From assembly GCA_963573305.1 (NCBI GenBank), contig OY754332.1, positions 144,639,977 through 144,703,976 of the forward strand: 64,000 bases of DNA, in the 5' to 3' direction. The notes under the pieces were generated by a model. It was not told the origin of the DNA. It saw nothing but the letters and a program-made list of their open reading frames with translations, and did not search any database. Shown here piece after piece: positions 13,200 to 26,411 of this stretch. Source of the DNA: Pyrrhosoma nymphula. Its lineage: Eukaryota > Arthropoda > Insecta > Odonata > Coenagrionidae. The position numbers and the translations under genes were made by a program. The first letter of the stretch is position 1. Every line of letters starts with the position of its first letter.

Positions 13200-13911
13200 A
13201 GGCGCCTTATGCAACGTGGTTTGTATTGGTTTGAATGGAGGTGCCGCACACTGCATCGGGCACGGCAAGGCAAGGCGAAGCAGCGCCGCACGGCGCTTTG
13301 TACTGCCTTGTCAATTTTCGTCCGTCGGGCAAAAGGCTTCAGACAAATCGTTCTGCGCATGCGCGGGGATCACCACCACGTGCAGTGCAGTGATAGTAAC
13401 AGGCGAAAGTAGTGGGTTCTAGTATTGTCTAGTTGTTGTTTGTGTGGCAAGTGAAAATGGCAAGCCAGGAGGTTGATGGGGTCTCTGTTGATGTTGCCAG
13501 TGTTGATGTTGATAGGCTGTTGTTCTGGGTGCAAAACAACCCACCTATTTATAATTCATCTATGAAGGAGCACCATAATGTAGACATCATAGCAAAAATT
13601 TGGAGTGACATTGGAAAAGAGCTTTAAGATCCATTAACTTGACGAGGTACCACAACGCTATAACAGTCGCCTCTTCTTCTGCGTTCATTTTCACGAATTA
13701 TGTAACAGACTACAAACAGACTTCACAAAATATAATACAAACTACACACACTACTTCACTCGTCAGTATACTTAACGCCACTGAAAGCGACGGTGCTCAA
13801 GTCGCCGTGCCGTGCCGTATGCTGCTCTTAGCCATCGGGCAAGGCACGGCGAGGTGAGGCGAGGTGAAAACGTCTCGCCGCGCCGTGCCTTAGCCGGTGT
13901 GCGGCTGGCCT
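13200..13911 (+). mobile_element. Nested Harbinger-like element with GCCGCACAC termini
   Basis: The inward-facing sequences GCCGCACACTG (13243) and, from the other side, GCCGCACACCGG (ending about 13905) form imperfect terminal repeats. Each is followed by GC-rich GGCACGGC-type subterminal repeats, e.g. 13260-13300 and 13835-13890. TTA occurs at both proposed outer edges (13197-13199 and 13911-13913), but the left terminus is not clean, so the boundaries are approximate. It holds the MADF fragment listed next. Confidence 0.5.
13457..13627 (+). pseudogene. Truncated MADF-domain protein of a Harbinger-type element
   Basis: The ORF begins MASQEVDGVSVDV (an earlier in-frame start at 13433 is possible) and ends at TAA 13625-13627, 56 codons from this ATG. 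Residues of about 21 to 56 follow the first half of the MADF domain: LLFWVQNNPPIY matches the L-x-x-V-x-x-x-P-x-x-Y opening, and IWSDIGKEL matches the W-x-x-I-x-x-x-L helix. MADF/Myb-like DNA-binding proteins are the second gene product of many PIF/Harbinger transposons. The domain normally runs about 85 residues; here it stops at roughly half. I see no downstream continuation or splice donor, so this is a deletion derivative. The identification rests on pattern, not on a search. Confidence 0.6.
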
Positions 13912-14778
13912 TATGTTATCCCCGAATTTTGGGCCAGGGTAACGAAAGTTCGTATTTTTACTGATGTTTGTTTGATTTTGGCCTCTATTTTCGTAGCTGA
14001 GAAAATATATGTATTTAAGAATATTTTGCATTGAACTGTCAATCATCACTCTATCCTAATAAAATTCGGATTGATCATCTAATAATACTGAAACAATGTG
14101 TTGGACAACACCAAGCAGGTACACGTACAATAACCAAGAGTGCTAATAGCAAATTTACTTATTTCTCCACTCAACTTAAATTTCTTTCACCATATTTATT
14201 TATTTGTTACTCAATAAATCATTTTACATTCAACAAGGAACTTGATGATGTAGAGTAGGAAGTCGCTAACGTAGGAGATTAGTATCATGAAGAGCACCGG
14301 GTCTAACCTCTCTAGATTTGTTATGTCTAGATGTATTATTGTACGTAAAATACTTAAACACAAAGATTAGAAATATTTTTAAAGAGAAGTGTCTACCCAA
14401 AAAATTAAATCTATCCCTAATTACCGACTTTACTTTAAAGTAAAACTTTTCTTGGCGACGCGTTAATATAACCTTGCATCCTCTATATCCATGATGAAAC
14501 TGAACAGATGGCAAACCCACGGAATAGAATTCTATTCCCTGGTAAACCAATGTAAACAATAAGGCGTACTAACCCTTTTCACTGCCAAAACAAAACACTC
14601 GTCAAATGCGAACGTTATTTATGAAGGAATTTCGCAAAGACTTGCGCAGACGCATGCGTCGTGTAAAGCTGTCATATTGTGAAAAGCTCTCGTTCTCGCA
14701 GTGTACTTGGGCGCATTCTACTGCGAGAGCTGAAGCTGCTTCAGACTGCGAAGTGGAGAGCACCGTGTAAAACGGCCA

Positions 14779-16488
14779 TCAGAAATGGTTTTAGATTCAT
14801 TACAGTTTGGCAGTAAAATATATTTCAGATGCCTTCAGTATTTTCAGCCTCGTCTTTCAAGCGACCCCTTTGACGCAAATGACGTTGACGGTAGGTTTCG
14901 CTTTCTCAAACAAGCGTAAAAATCGATTTCAAAAGAAATAAAGTAAAACATTAATGAATGTGTCCTGCCTTCAACTGGATTTCAGGGAATAATTTCATTG
15001 AGGTTACTTCGTGTTTTTAAACCAATTTTTGAGTGAAATTGTGCACTCTTTCCGATTAATACCTGGTATTGAAAACCAAAAATTAGAAAAAGACAATACC
15101 TGATAGTTAGGCGCTACTAAGGTAATAGAGAGAAAGTGCTGAGAATATGATACCTTTATTGCTAAAGCTTTTAGTGTGACCTCATCTGATTAAATATGCA
15201 TTAGATTCGCTACAGAACTTTCTAAATTAATTATCAACGCGACCCGTCTTTTATTGAATACATCGTAGAAGTATGGGAAGGTGGATTAACACCTTATGCG
15301 ATGCCTTATGCATCCATTCTTAACGGTTCACGAATGATTATCAGTTTGGCGAAACTTACTTCCAATCGGCCGAAATAAATAGGTGATAATCTTGCGCGCC
15401 AAAGGGAGTTCCCGAGAAATGATTATCTCATTCAATACGCATTATCATACGTGCTTACCATAGATTCACACTTTGTTATACATTTCTCCCACATGGATCT
15501 TCCTAGTATTGTATGGATCTTCCTTCCTTTGCGGCACAGCGAAAGGACTAAAGAACGAGAGTAAAAACTTCTACATCTTGATTAGAACCAGTTCAAAAAT
15601 AAGAGCTGCCTTTACGAAAATTGTTAGCCACGTCCAATCATTCTTAACTTGGAGAAGATTGTCCTAGATTGGAGTTGTTGATGGAGATATGCTCGGGGGT
15701 TGTTGACATGTATCTAATTACGTATTTTCTCGTCATTGAATGTATTATCCTCGCTTTGAGGCCATTGTAAATAATATAAAAAATCATTCAGTATGACGAC
15801 ATGAGAGTCATAATTCTCTAAAAACATTTTTTTCACATTTTCCACAGTGTACAAATCAATGCATATTAGGTAAACCTTCCCCAATACCTAGAGCCTTAAG
15901 TGGGGAATGACAGGTTTAGATGTCCTAAAGAGTACTTTGAGGTATTCTGGTGGGAAACATTTATTTACCGCAATATTTGGTCCTCTGAGGGGTTATTAAT
16001 GCCCTACAGATCGAAGGAAGCATCTAAAAATTACATTTACATAGGCATACCTCGACATGCATTACTGTATGCTATAGGCGCAGCGAAAGATTTCGTTCCA
16101 GTTTTTTCGCTGCACTATTCCCGCCAGTCACAGAATTCTCTACCAACCAATTGAAAAAAGAAACTAGTTGCCTTTGAAAAAGATTTAATACATTGTAAGT
16201 AGGTACATACTTCTTCAACTTTTCACATAGCGCGGCGTGCTCGAAAAACTCCTTTTTTAAATAAAGGAAATTAATGAATTAAGTATTTAAAAAACGTTCT
16301 TCACGTTGATACGTTCTTTAAGTATGGATTCAATGGTGTCCGCTCAGTAAGTATGGTCACATGTTCATGTTTACTGAATTGGACGCCATTTATACGCCAC
16401 ACGGGCCACTATACAATGGACACTAAATTCGCTTTCATTGCGCAACATAGGAGAAAGAAATGGCCTCGCTGGTGGAAATCTCTCGGGG
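14779..16488. other. AT-rich non-coding stretch
   Basis: No supported feature. ORFs of 64 and 84 codons (15473-15667, 15900-16154) show no domain. Confidence 0.4.
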
Positions 16489-16645
16489 TTCCGACCGGGT
16501 CAGGTTCTCCACCTCCGCCAGCGTTTCGATGGAAGACTTTTGCATCGTCCTCTGGGCTGTTGCTGATCAACGTGTGACCCTGAGGGCGATGGAAAAGTCT
16601 TCCATCGAAACGTTGGCGGAGGTGGAGAACCTGACCCGGTCGGAA
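16489..16645. repeat. Foldback: 59-bp arms, two mismatches
   Basis: The arms 16489-16547 and 16587-16645 are reverse complements at 57 of 59 positions, with a 39-base spacer. Each arm also contains a short internal hairpin (CGATGGAA...TTCCATCG on the right) directly followed by AAACG. On the plus strand this reads CTGAGGG, stem, GAAACG, resembling the hammerhead-like motif described at 28161. A 119-codon ORF crosses the foldback, but both arms being open is expected from their symmetry and I do not call it a gene. Confidence 0.85.
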
Positions 16646-19600
16646 GACCGAGGGAATTTCTCTGGAATAACTGGGAAAGCATCAAATCCAATGGCCTTTC
16701 TGATTTTACCTATTTCCATGTCTTACTACGACTTAGTATCCAGCGACGCATTCACTATACTAAGCGCATGCGTTGACACTCTGGTTTATGTTTTACCGGC
16801 AGCTGATCATTGTGTATGAGCCAGTTTAATGAGCGGTCTGATAGGGATTAAAATACTTTTTCAATAACTTTATTCACAGAAAGCCAAGAGACCTCTCAAT
16901 CTTAAATAAATGACACAGCAAGCAAACAGTAACGCTTATCTTGCAAAATAAGCTTATCATAAAAATACTAATAGCATGCATCCCTTCACAGCTGTGCGGT
17001 GCGCATTATTTTAATTGAATGCGATTAAGTATGCCCATTTCATATCTTGAACTACTTGTCTCAGACGGGATTATATTGTCTCCAAAATTAGACTATGAAA
17101 CGCTCCTTATTCTTGCTGATGAGGCCCTACGATGGTGAATCCCATCTTTAGAGCAGTGCTTTACAATTATCTACGCGCATCGTGGGTGGGCTATAGGATT
17201 ACCTGGAGGCGGTTCGTGGACGAACATTTTTAATACTTGGAATTTGTATTCAGAGCAAATAACTCTGCGTGCAATGATTGAAACAACTGCCGGCAGTCAC
17301 TATGAAGTGGAAAGAGATACTAGTACCAGATTCCCACAGAAACTCATTTTCAGTTGATAAAGAGAGCAGATGGTATCACATTTCGTGGCAGCGCGTCGTG
17401 AATCGGTCATCCGCCGATTAAACGGATACCGAGCTTGATGATATCGAAATTAAAAATAAGACTGATGACGCACGTAGACACAGAAATCATTAGGCATACA
17501 CTCAATTGTAGCTATAGCAGCACCTTAACTCAACCTTCTAGCCGTGTGCAAATCGTACATTCATTGAGTTCGTTTGCTGCCTTTATTTGATACAGTAACA
17601 GTTTTTAACAATTGGTCCATAAGTTTTCATTCTATCAATCGCCTAGTTTCCATGTTGTTGGCCGGATAGATATTGAACCGCTTGACAATTACCAAGTTAA
17701 ACGTCCGACAGTAAGCCAAAAGGTCAAAGGCTATCAGATCCCATCGCCATGGTATTTTAGGAATAGCCTAACTTCATTTTTTACCTAGTTAGTGATTGGA
17801 TAGTCGCTCAGGATTTCCTGTCTCTCTCCCAAGAATCGCTTTTCGGGTCCACATAATGAATTTTTCATTAAAATTGAGATTCCGCGGTAAAGCGAACTAT
17901 CCACTCATATAGGTGCCAGGCGTGAAAAGACAGAAGAGACATGAGACTATTCTTATCCTCCTCAGTGGAAGTTATTTCTAGTGAAGCATGCATGAAGCAC
18001 TGGATGTATGAGGAAAATATAGTGATGGAAAAGTGAAGCCATTGCCTGGTCTTTTGACTCCTCATATCCCGGGAGGGAGCGATGCAAAGGTAATACATAG
18101 GGTGTCTTTAATTTGGGTCTTTTTCGTATTTGCTAATTGCAAATCTCTTCCAGGAACATGATAATTCTGAAAAAAATGCATTCTAATTATTGGAATATAA
18201 ACCATCAAACGCACCCATTTATCTATCGATGCTCATGGGAAAAAGCCTATCCACGACGGGAACAACGCAACTATCCTGCTGCAACACTGAAGTCGAGCAT
18301 GGCTTATGACCACGTTTGTTAATGATGGACGGCAACGGCGAGTTGACCTTAACTTTCGAAGCACGTTGTCCTGAATTGATACTTCTCTTGATACTCAAAA
18401 TTTACTGACTGGAAAATTTCTTTTTCACTTGACGTTTCACACTTTCCTGCGGAAAATCTACCAAATAGCTAGGCGCGACTTGCGTAAAACAGCCGAAGTT
18501 CGGTACAAGAATAAGTCAGTAGCTTTTAGAATGAAAAATCATCTGTTTCGTGCGAATGGCTTCACTTTAAAAATTTTACGGGGATATTAGACTGATGCAT
18601 TAGCATGATATTTCCTCTCCACGAAATTATTTTCGAATCAGGAATGGGTTTTGTATAATTGTCTATGTCACAATAACCACTTTCATCCAACTCAGCGTAT
18701 GGCTAAGCATTCCACACTTTACCCTTTGGTCCCTTTCAGAAAGGTTCCTAATTGTGACAGCATGTTTTACTCCCTAAAGTTCCACCCTTTATTCCTTATC
18801 GATCCCTAATGTCCTCTATGAATTTCGTGGCAAAAAAATCGCAGTGAAATTTCACATACCTCCCACCATAGAATGCTTTCCTTTTCCCCGGGAGGATAAA
18901 AAATTGAGTAACGTCATCAAATGAGTAAACGCATTTTAATTACTTAAAGAATGCATTCAAGGGAAGAGCAATGAAGGCCCTTCTACAGCTACTACACACA
19001 ACAATATCCTGTACATTGCGTATGGGTTTCATCTGGGAGAAAGTGTTCAGGATTCCCCGCGGAATGACGTCGAATTTCACAAAGATCAATAAATCGATCA
19101 ATTTTTGGAGAATGTAAATTAACATTGATGTAAAACCATCTTGATCGTTATTTATATTCAGTCTTTTCATTTTTACAGGTATTCCATACATCCACATTAG
19201 GATTTTATGAAATGTTACCGCAAAAAAACATTTACGCTTGCACATTTTAATGTTATTTTTCCTTCGAAAACTTTTCTCGGATCTTTCACCGGACTACGGA
19301 TTCCGTGTAGGCCGAGGTTTTGATTCACGACCAGAACATCGTCATTTTTAAAGAGGAAGTTCGAATCAAGCATAGAAAAGTCTGAAACCCAAATCCCGGT
19401 GATTTTCACGGTGGTAATTCATCGGAAAAAATCAGAGCAGATATAAGTGGCGTAAAACAGGTTGTAATAACTGTTGCAAACTACTTGTAGGGTGTCTAGC
19501 AGTTATTCTGCCGAGCGTAAATAAAATTGCAATTGCGAAGGAATATTTTTCTCCATTTTCCCTTACTCCCTTCACTCGATTTGGGTGTTGATTCCGAGAT

Positions 19601-22126
19601 ATATGTGTCACCAACTCCGCATTTGTGGAATCGGTCTCCTTCTTGCAAACGTACAGGCATGAGGACTCGGATGTCAATGATGTTTTTTAGGCTATGATAG
19701 ACGAAGGTTTTAAGAGACTTGAGGAGAGTTTGGCACCCCAGCCTACGAGCGGTACACTGTGTGAAGGCCCGCGTTGAATTTCCGATCGACGTACCCGCCC
19801 ACGTCGGTCGAACTCCCTTCGATTTGAAATATTACCTCCACCCCTGAGCGTTGACCTCGATAAAAAGTAGCCGAGATAAAATTTTGATTGATCCATTGGT
19901 TTAAAAGATAGTTGACCGCGGAGGAGGCTAATCAGAGCATTCATCTTTTTCAGTCGCCTACAACGTTTTCGGTGAATGCCGATTAATGCATTCGCGTCGG
20001 CTCATTTGTACGGATTGACTAGGCCTTATTTAAGTGTAAACCTACCTTGACGTTTTGACAGCTAGTTTTGTTGAGCATTCCACAGAAAAACCAAGATTTA
20101 TAGTTTTCCAAAAGGAGTCAGTTCAAAATAGCTCAATGATTAGTTCACTTTGCATTGAAAACGCAGAACAGAAATAAAATTCATTGCCTTGGTGTCCACG
20201 GAAAAGAAACGTAAAACATGGAGGTGACTCACAAAATTCCTGTTTTCACTAGCTTTGTATTGCCCTTTGAGGCTGTTAGAAAATATATACATGGAAATAT
20301 TATGCCAAACTTCTTTTGGTGACAGCTTCAGAATTACCATTTCTATTGTGTTTTGTGACGGTAATGTTTATAATGAAAGATTTATACAAATGTGAATTTA
20401 ATGTTTCGTATAGTTAAATTAATAATGTGTACGTGTATAATCATTTCAAAATCTTTAGAATGTTAAGTTGCCTCCTTCGGAGAGTAATTGGGGCGTGAAT
20501 AAACTTCTAGAGTTGCATTTTTTGTTTCAATCAACGTGGAAATACACCAGAAGAAATATATGAAAATAGATTAGTATAAATACGTGAAAGTACGGAAGAA
20601 AATGAAACGAATTCTAACTTTTGTACAACGTCTCTATTGCATTTATGTAGTTTATTTTATTACGTTAATCCGAAGTAATTTGGTTCGGAATGCGAGATTT
20701 TCGGATTAACTGACTTTTATTCGTAAAACGCTAGAACGCAGTGTACATTAAGACTATGAGTGGTGTAAACGGTAGTGAGAATATAAATTACATGTTGTAT
20801 GTACTTTCAGTTTTGTATTTAGTGTGTTTCATAATTTCAAGAAAATAAGTTTGTTGTAAATTGTTGTTAATTAATTTTCCCATTTTGATTTAAATTTTAT
20901 ACAGATTAGCGGGATTTTCGGATTATATTCGAATATATATTCGAATCCATACAGATGAATGGCGCGACACATGCGGTACGTTGTTATCAACATTAAATGC
21001 ATGGCCTGTGTGCAATATTGTAAATGGCCTGGGTAATGAGCTATTTATGTTTCCTCGATTCTTGGCAATTCATCAAAACGTCCTCCTATTTCTTTTTTCA
21101 CTAATTTTTTAAACAAAATTTTTGTTTTGAACGTTTATGGTACACCAGTCGAGCGCGACTCTTATCGCTTCACTTTAACTCCTTTATCATATGACCTTCA
21201 AAGTTCCTCCGTAGCTCTACAATAGCAGTTATAAATCCAGCGAGAATATTCATCGAACATCTTGGGTTACATTATTGTATCCTCAATCACGATGGCCATG
21301 AACGTAAGGTTTGCATATGCAGAGTAAAACTGTAAAATTTCAATATAATTACGCTTGCAAAAGTGGCATTTTTCGTAGAAAATAATTAAACCTTGATTTC
21401 GAATCAGTATGGTCATAGTAAATTTTATCTGGCTAAGGAAAGTGATTAAGGCGTACTAATTTATTGAAAACAGAGCTAGGTAATGGACTTTAGCAGCAAT
21501 TATCAGAGAATAGATGATGAGTCGTTAGATTGGGATTATTCAAGTCAGTCGCACCAGAAGAGTTCGCATTTGAATATAAAACTCATTCCTAAAATTTTAT
21601 AATAATTCCCTCTTATAATCTTCACACTGTTAGTCCAACCAATCGATCTTACCACGATATCGAAATTTCTAAAGTAGTACCGAAAGAGGGAGGCTCATGA
21701 ACAAGCCCCCTCATCCCGCCAATAGTGCTTGACAGTCAAAAACATATACTTCATTTCAACACTCTCATTTCTTGTCCATTGAAGAATGTACCCGCTGAAA
21801 CAAAAGGCGTATATTGAGAACTGTATTATATATTTTTGAGTACTGTATATGCAGTTTCTGGTGTTGAACTCTGGTTTAACGTGGGTACTGCGTTTCCGAA
21901 TTGCAGAAAATTAGGATGGGCATAGATATAGTATTTCTGCATTCTATCCGGGTGAACTATTGCAAACAGTTAATAGGCTCACGGACCTATATAATAAATT
22001 AATTTTACTTTTCGCGTCATAAACATTCTGTGAATATGAATGAAGTGGAAATGAAACAAATAATACATTAAAATTGCTCAGTTGTTGATAGCTGTACCGT
22101 AGGCCGGGAATGGACGCGTTCAGATT
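16646..22126. other. Long AT-rich non-coding stretch
   Basis: No gene supported. Small items: an 11-bp inverted repeat GTTAATCCGAA / TTCGGATTAAC within 20660-20710 (possible remnant of a pogo/Tigger-type end, weak). Several 60-101 codon ORFs have no recognisable domain. Confidence 0.4.
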
Positions 22127-22312
22127 TTTATTTATTTATTTATCAAAAACCACCGAAAACAGCACTCATTGGCCTTTACATCGGGGTATTAACATTGGAC
22201 TAGCACACACAACCATGCCCTGGGAAGTGAAAAATCCTCCCCAGGCGGGATTCAAACCCGCGACCTTTGGGTTAGCAGGCGAGGACGTTACCCCGCCGCC
22301 ACCGAGGCCGGC
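22127..22312 (-). mobile_element. tRNA-derived SINE, family A, copy 1
   Basis: On the minus strand the head starts GCCGGCCTCGGTGGCGGC. It has a pol III A-box-like TGGCGGCGGGGTAA (22301-22288) and a B box GGTTTGAATCC (22258-22248) at tRNA-like spacing. It ends in an (ATAA)n-like tail at 22143-22127. The sequence after the tRNA part (GGGGAGGATTTTTCACTTCC) is shared with the copy at 38969. Confidence 0.8.
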
Positions 22313-25300
22313 AATTTTGGTGGTGCATTTCTAGATACGCCCAATTAAATCCAACTCTGTGCCATGTCCTTGGAACATTATTTCTCAGAAAAAAACAGCA
22401 GGCTGCGCAGAGGAAAGATATGATCTAATAGTTAATACGTGGATCCCACACGCGCTTAGCTTAAGGGCATATTCTTATCGATTAAACCGCCCTTCGAATA
22501 ATAGACTGGTTACCGAATAATTTTGCCTTAGTACAATTTTAATTTCAAATTATATAATTTTTGTAACTGTAGTACAATACATAAAAATAAATATACACAT
22601 TACAATTTTCCCATGCCTTCTGCTGAGCCATTTCCCGGGCTCTTTTCAAGGTGAGCCTCATTATATATTTTACCCCCAACCAATACTTCATATTTTTAAT
22701 ACTTTTTATCATTACATAGTTTTGGCCTCTTACAATTAGCAATGTCACCACATAGGTAGATTTTGCCATCTCTTCCTCATGGTTTTAATGTCTCAGTTAC
22801 AATAGAGTGTGGCCACTTGGGATAAAGTTTCAGCATTCTTTTATTTTCCGCTTAAACCTTCATGGCCGTTTTTTTAATACAATACTTTCTACACATTTGA
22901 ATGCAGAGTTTTATGCCTATTTGAAACCATTTCACTAAGTTTTATTCTCATCAGTCGGTCTATTCCCAATGCTTGTCCGTATTTACACCCCGTTTATGTG
23001 ATGTTATAATCAACAACTACAATTTATCTCTCTTAATTTTTACGTTTAATCTTATTTCCGAGATCCACGATTGATATATTTTTGTTACAGAAATACTGTG
23101 TTACTGCAATAAATACGTGTTTTGTTCTCGTATAGTCTGGAAGTCTTCAGGGGGAACTCTTTCGCCTAACACCTACATGTAAACGTATCTTAGAAGGTCC
23201 TATTCCAGCCTGTTGAGGAACTCCCTATTAGACCCCTATCATTTATCTAATTCCTAAAATGTCAACGCCTCATCCTCAAATTTTAAGCCGATATAAATCT
23301 CAAGTTTCTTGAGTTTTTCTGACCAGACTTCATAACTTCTCCACCTCCACTCTATATACGAAGAACTGCTGATATCTTCGACGCGTATTTGGGAGCGCTC
23401 TTACTGCCGTCTTCCGGTAGCCGATGAAGGGCACTTATTTTGTTTTCCACTTAGTTTTGGTAGCTTTACTTTACTAAAATTCTTTTGAAATGGAACCTCT
23501 TAATCTTCTTAGCTGCGGCCAATTCTTGTTCACGACTACGTTTCTATGGAGTATATTGTCTCCTCTTAAAATGGGGCGAGTGAATTTTGGGTGGTGCGTA
23601 CGATGGCTGCCAGCATAAGATACAACAGTGTGAACCCACTGCAAACAAACGATTAAAAGACCAAAGTATTAAAGCTCACCTTTAATGTTCCTCACCTCAC
23701 CAAGTTACCTTTAATGGGTAGCGATGATTCAAATAGTCAATGATATTCCGCCAAATATCTTTCTGTATTTTTATTTCCAGGGGAAAATTTCTATAGCATT
23801 ATTTAAAATGGATATTTAAAACAAATTGGTATCACGTAAGTTGTCAATCGGGCATTTGAAATATCTAGCGATACCATTTCTTAAGCAACTTACTTGAAGA
23901 TGAGACAGAAGTGGTGGTTTGGCTGCCATGTATCGTCACGTACTTTTAAGGAATAATTTCTGAAATGAAAGTGCAATTTTTCTCTAATAGAATTTTCTGA
24001 ACCTCTCCGGAACTGTAAAGGAGGATTCGATATTCTTAGCCCTTCCCTATCCGTTGTATTTTAAACGATTTCCCTTTGCCATTGGGGTATTGTGACAGCC
24101 AGAGCGGCTTCAGTCCCTGGGAAACTGGTGAATATTTACTGGGATCCCAGCGGTCGCGTCACGCACCTGAAAGGCCATGAAGACGAAGGAAACGGAAACT
24201 AGCGTGCTGATGCCTCTATTCCGGGATATCCTTTTCAGCCCCTTCATTATTTTAATAAATTAAAATCTTTAATTCCCAGATACATTAAGCATTCTAAGAG
24301 CTTGGGCACGCACAGAGAATATTTCTAAACGATGAGGGAAAAGTTTGTCGTCATAACTCAATGTCCTTTCATTGTCTGCACCGGTGCTTTCGTCGGTGCT
24401 TTAACTTAAATCCATGGAAAGTGTCACTTTAAAACATATGCATCGTGAAGGCGCGGAATGACGTCAATTTTCCTTCATCTTCCCGTCACTGACAGCCTCT
24501 CAACAGCTTTTAAAATAGTTTGAGCAAGATTTTTCTCGAGTCATAATAGAGACAATATTTGGATTTTATTTTATTATTTAAGTACTCATGATGTTTATAT
24601 AGTTTTGAGAATGATCCAAAAACTATTTTTTTAATGTCTGCATTTCTCACTAATCGAATAAATATGCATCTTGATATACCTGCTTTACACCGCACGCTGA
24701 AAATACCTTTACAAATGAAGATTAGTGACCGATTTTATGAAAGGCATAATGGTGAGCAATGAATATATTGGGAAAATAATTGAGATTCCATGTACACTAC
24801 TCGATTAAATGTTTTACGCGATAGGCGCATCAGAATTTCCTAACTTTTTATCAACTAGTAATAGGTGCTTGGATTTAGCAAGCAAAAATAAAATATTTAT
24901 GGAATTCTAACCATGAATGTTGGGTCAATGAGTATATGTTCATCGTAGGCATGTTTGGTATTTTCCTCGTTATCATTTTCGGCTTAACTTTTACTTCCTA
25001 TGCTGTGTCAGCATCAGTCTTAAACATTGTTCGGGCTTCATAACTCACAATCTGTGCATATCGTCCAATGCCGTACTGGCTTATGCATGTTCACGATTTG
25101 TAGTAACATATTTGAATAAAAAAGTGACAATCTGCTAAGAAAATTCTGTGAAACATAGTTTACGCGTAAAAATGAACTTGTATTGTGCACCACGAGAGAA
25201 CACCACGTATGAGGAGGCAACGTTCGGGCTAAATTCGACTTTTTTCTATTTTGTCATGTGAATTATTCTATTTATCAGAGTAAAAACTATTTAAGTATAA

Positions 25301-26348
25301 TTGGCTGTGACAATCAACAAATCAATTCATCCCCAATTTCTGTGTTTGCTTGGAAAAACCGATCCGTTTTATTCTAAAGGCCTGTCGCTTATGTTTCTTT
25401 TAGTATGGACAGTTATAAAGTTTTTGAGGCAACCAGCAAGGAGTATGCACCTCATTCTTCTCCGTTAAGTTTCATCCTGGGGTCAACTATCTGCAAATAA
25501 AATATTAAGATGAATGACTATATGCAAGTATCTTTTTACGAACACCATTACGTTAGAATATTAGTTCATTAGAAGCATGTATGATACTTTAGCAAATATA
25601 CTCATAAAGTATGGTGTGATAAAATATAATGCACGATATATTCAAGAGTACTGTGTTTATTGATAAAATAAGATACCAAGTTAAAACATGTTTGTCACTC
25701 CAACACCACTCCTTTGAGTAGTACGTCACGTCCATCTTCTAAGGTTGAAATAAGTATTCACACTAAATATTGCTATATCATTTACTTCGGAGGGGGTATT
25801 ATCATAAACTACTGAAACCATCGATTAGTTATTGTAGCTTAATATTTGTAGTAAAAAGGTGTAAGATACGACTTAGGGTTTGAGTAGCGTAATTCATCCT
25901 GGCGTCCACTGCGGTCGGTTGGCTGGTTAATTGGGGAGGCCATTGACAACAGAGGTCATTTGGAGCATGTAAGGTAAGAAGCAGATGCAAAAGAGCAAGG
26001 ATAGGATAGTATAGAATACATTATTAAGGTGCAACAAGCGTCCTTGGCCCAGCAACAATACTTTTGAGGTATTTTGACTGTGCCAACCCCGAAAGTGATT
26101 GGGCGTAATGGGTGTGTCGGCATTTGTGTAAGAATTGGTGGCTTGGGCTGGTAAGGATAGGATTACCCTGGAAATCGAGGAAGAGTGGGAAGAGTGTATT
26201 TCAGCTCATCAGATATTTCATAAATACAACTCCTTGAAACATTTGTGTTTGCTGTTTGCCACAGCGAGAAATACTCTGGGGATCTTTTGGCTTTTTCAAT
26301 AGTAACAAGAGTAATCCGAGCGAAGGCTTCTGCGGTACGTAAAATGAA
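22313..26348. other. Long AT-rich non-coding stretch
   Basis: No gene supported. 26040-26200 is less AT-rich but without coding or repeat signature that I can name. Confidence 0.4.
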
Positions 26349-26411
26349 ATGGCTTCATTTTCGGGAGAACCGCGTCGTTTTGTTGCCGAGACATAAGTTT
26401 CGCCAGCGTTA

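Larger units (their letters stand above)
13058..14778. mobile_element. Harbinger-like element of the same terminal-repeat family, different internal sequence
   Basis: The left end AAGGCCGTTTTACACGG, then GCTCTCTACTGCGCAG, mirrors the right end, which reads inward GGCCGTTTTACACGG, then TGCTCTCCACTTCGCAG. A second inverted motif, GTCGTGTAAAGC, lies further in on both sides (13123 and 14659). TCA flanks both ends (13055-13057 and 14779-14781), a 3-bp target duplication. The terminal 15 bases match the elements at 11229 and 26412 but the interior does not. It carries a second element nested inside. Confidence 0.75.

Noticed and set aside
16460..16819. 119-codon plus-strand ORF
   Set aside because: It runs through both arms of the 59-bp foldback; openness comes from the repeat and there is no domain.
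20660..20710. pogo/Tigger terminal repeat
   Set aside because: Only an 11-bp inverted repeat; no second end, target duplication or coding remnant.
22240..22312. A true tRNA gene
   Set aside because: A and B boxes are present, but the cloverleaf does not close and a second diverged copy with the same non-tRNA tail exists at 38969, so it is a SINE.
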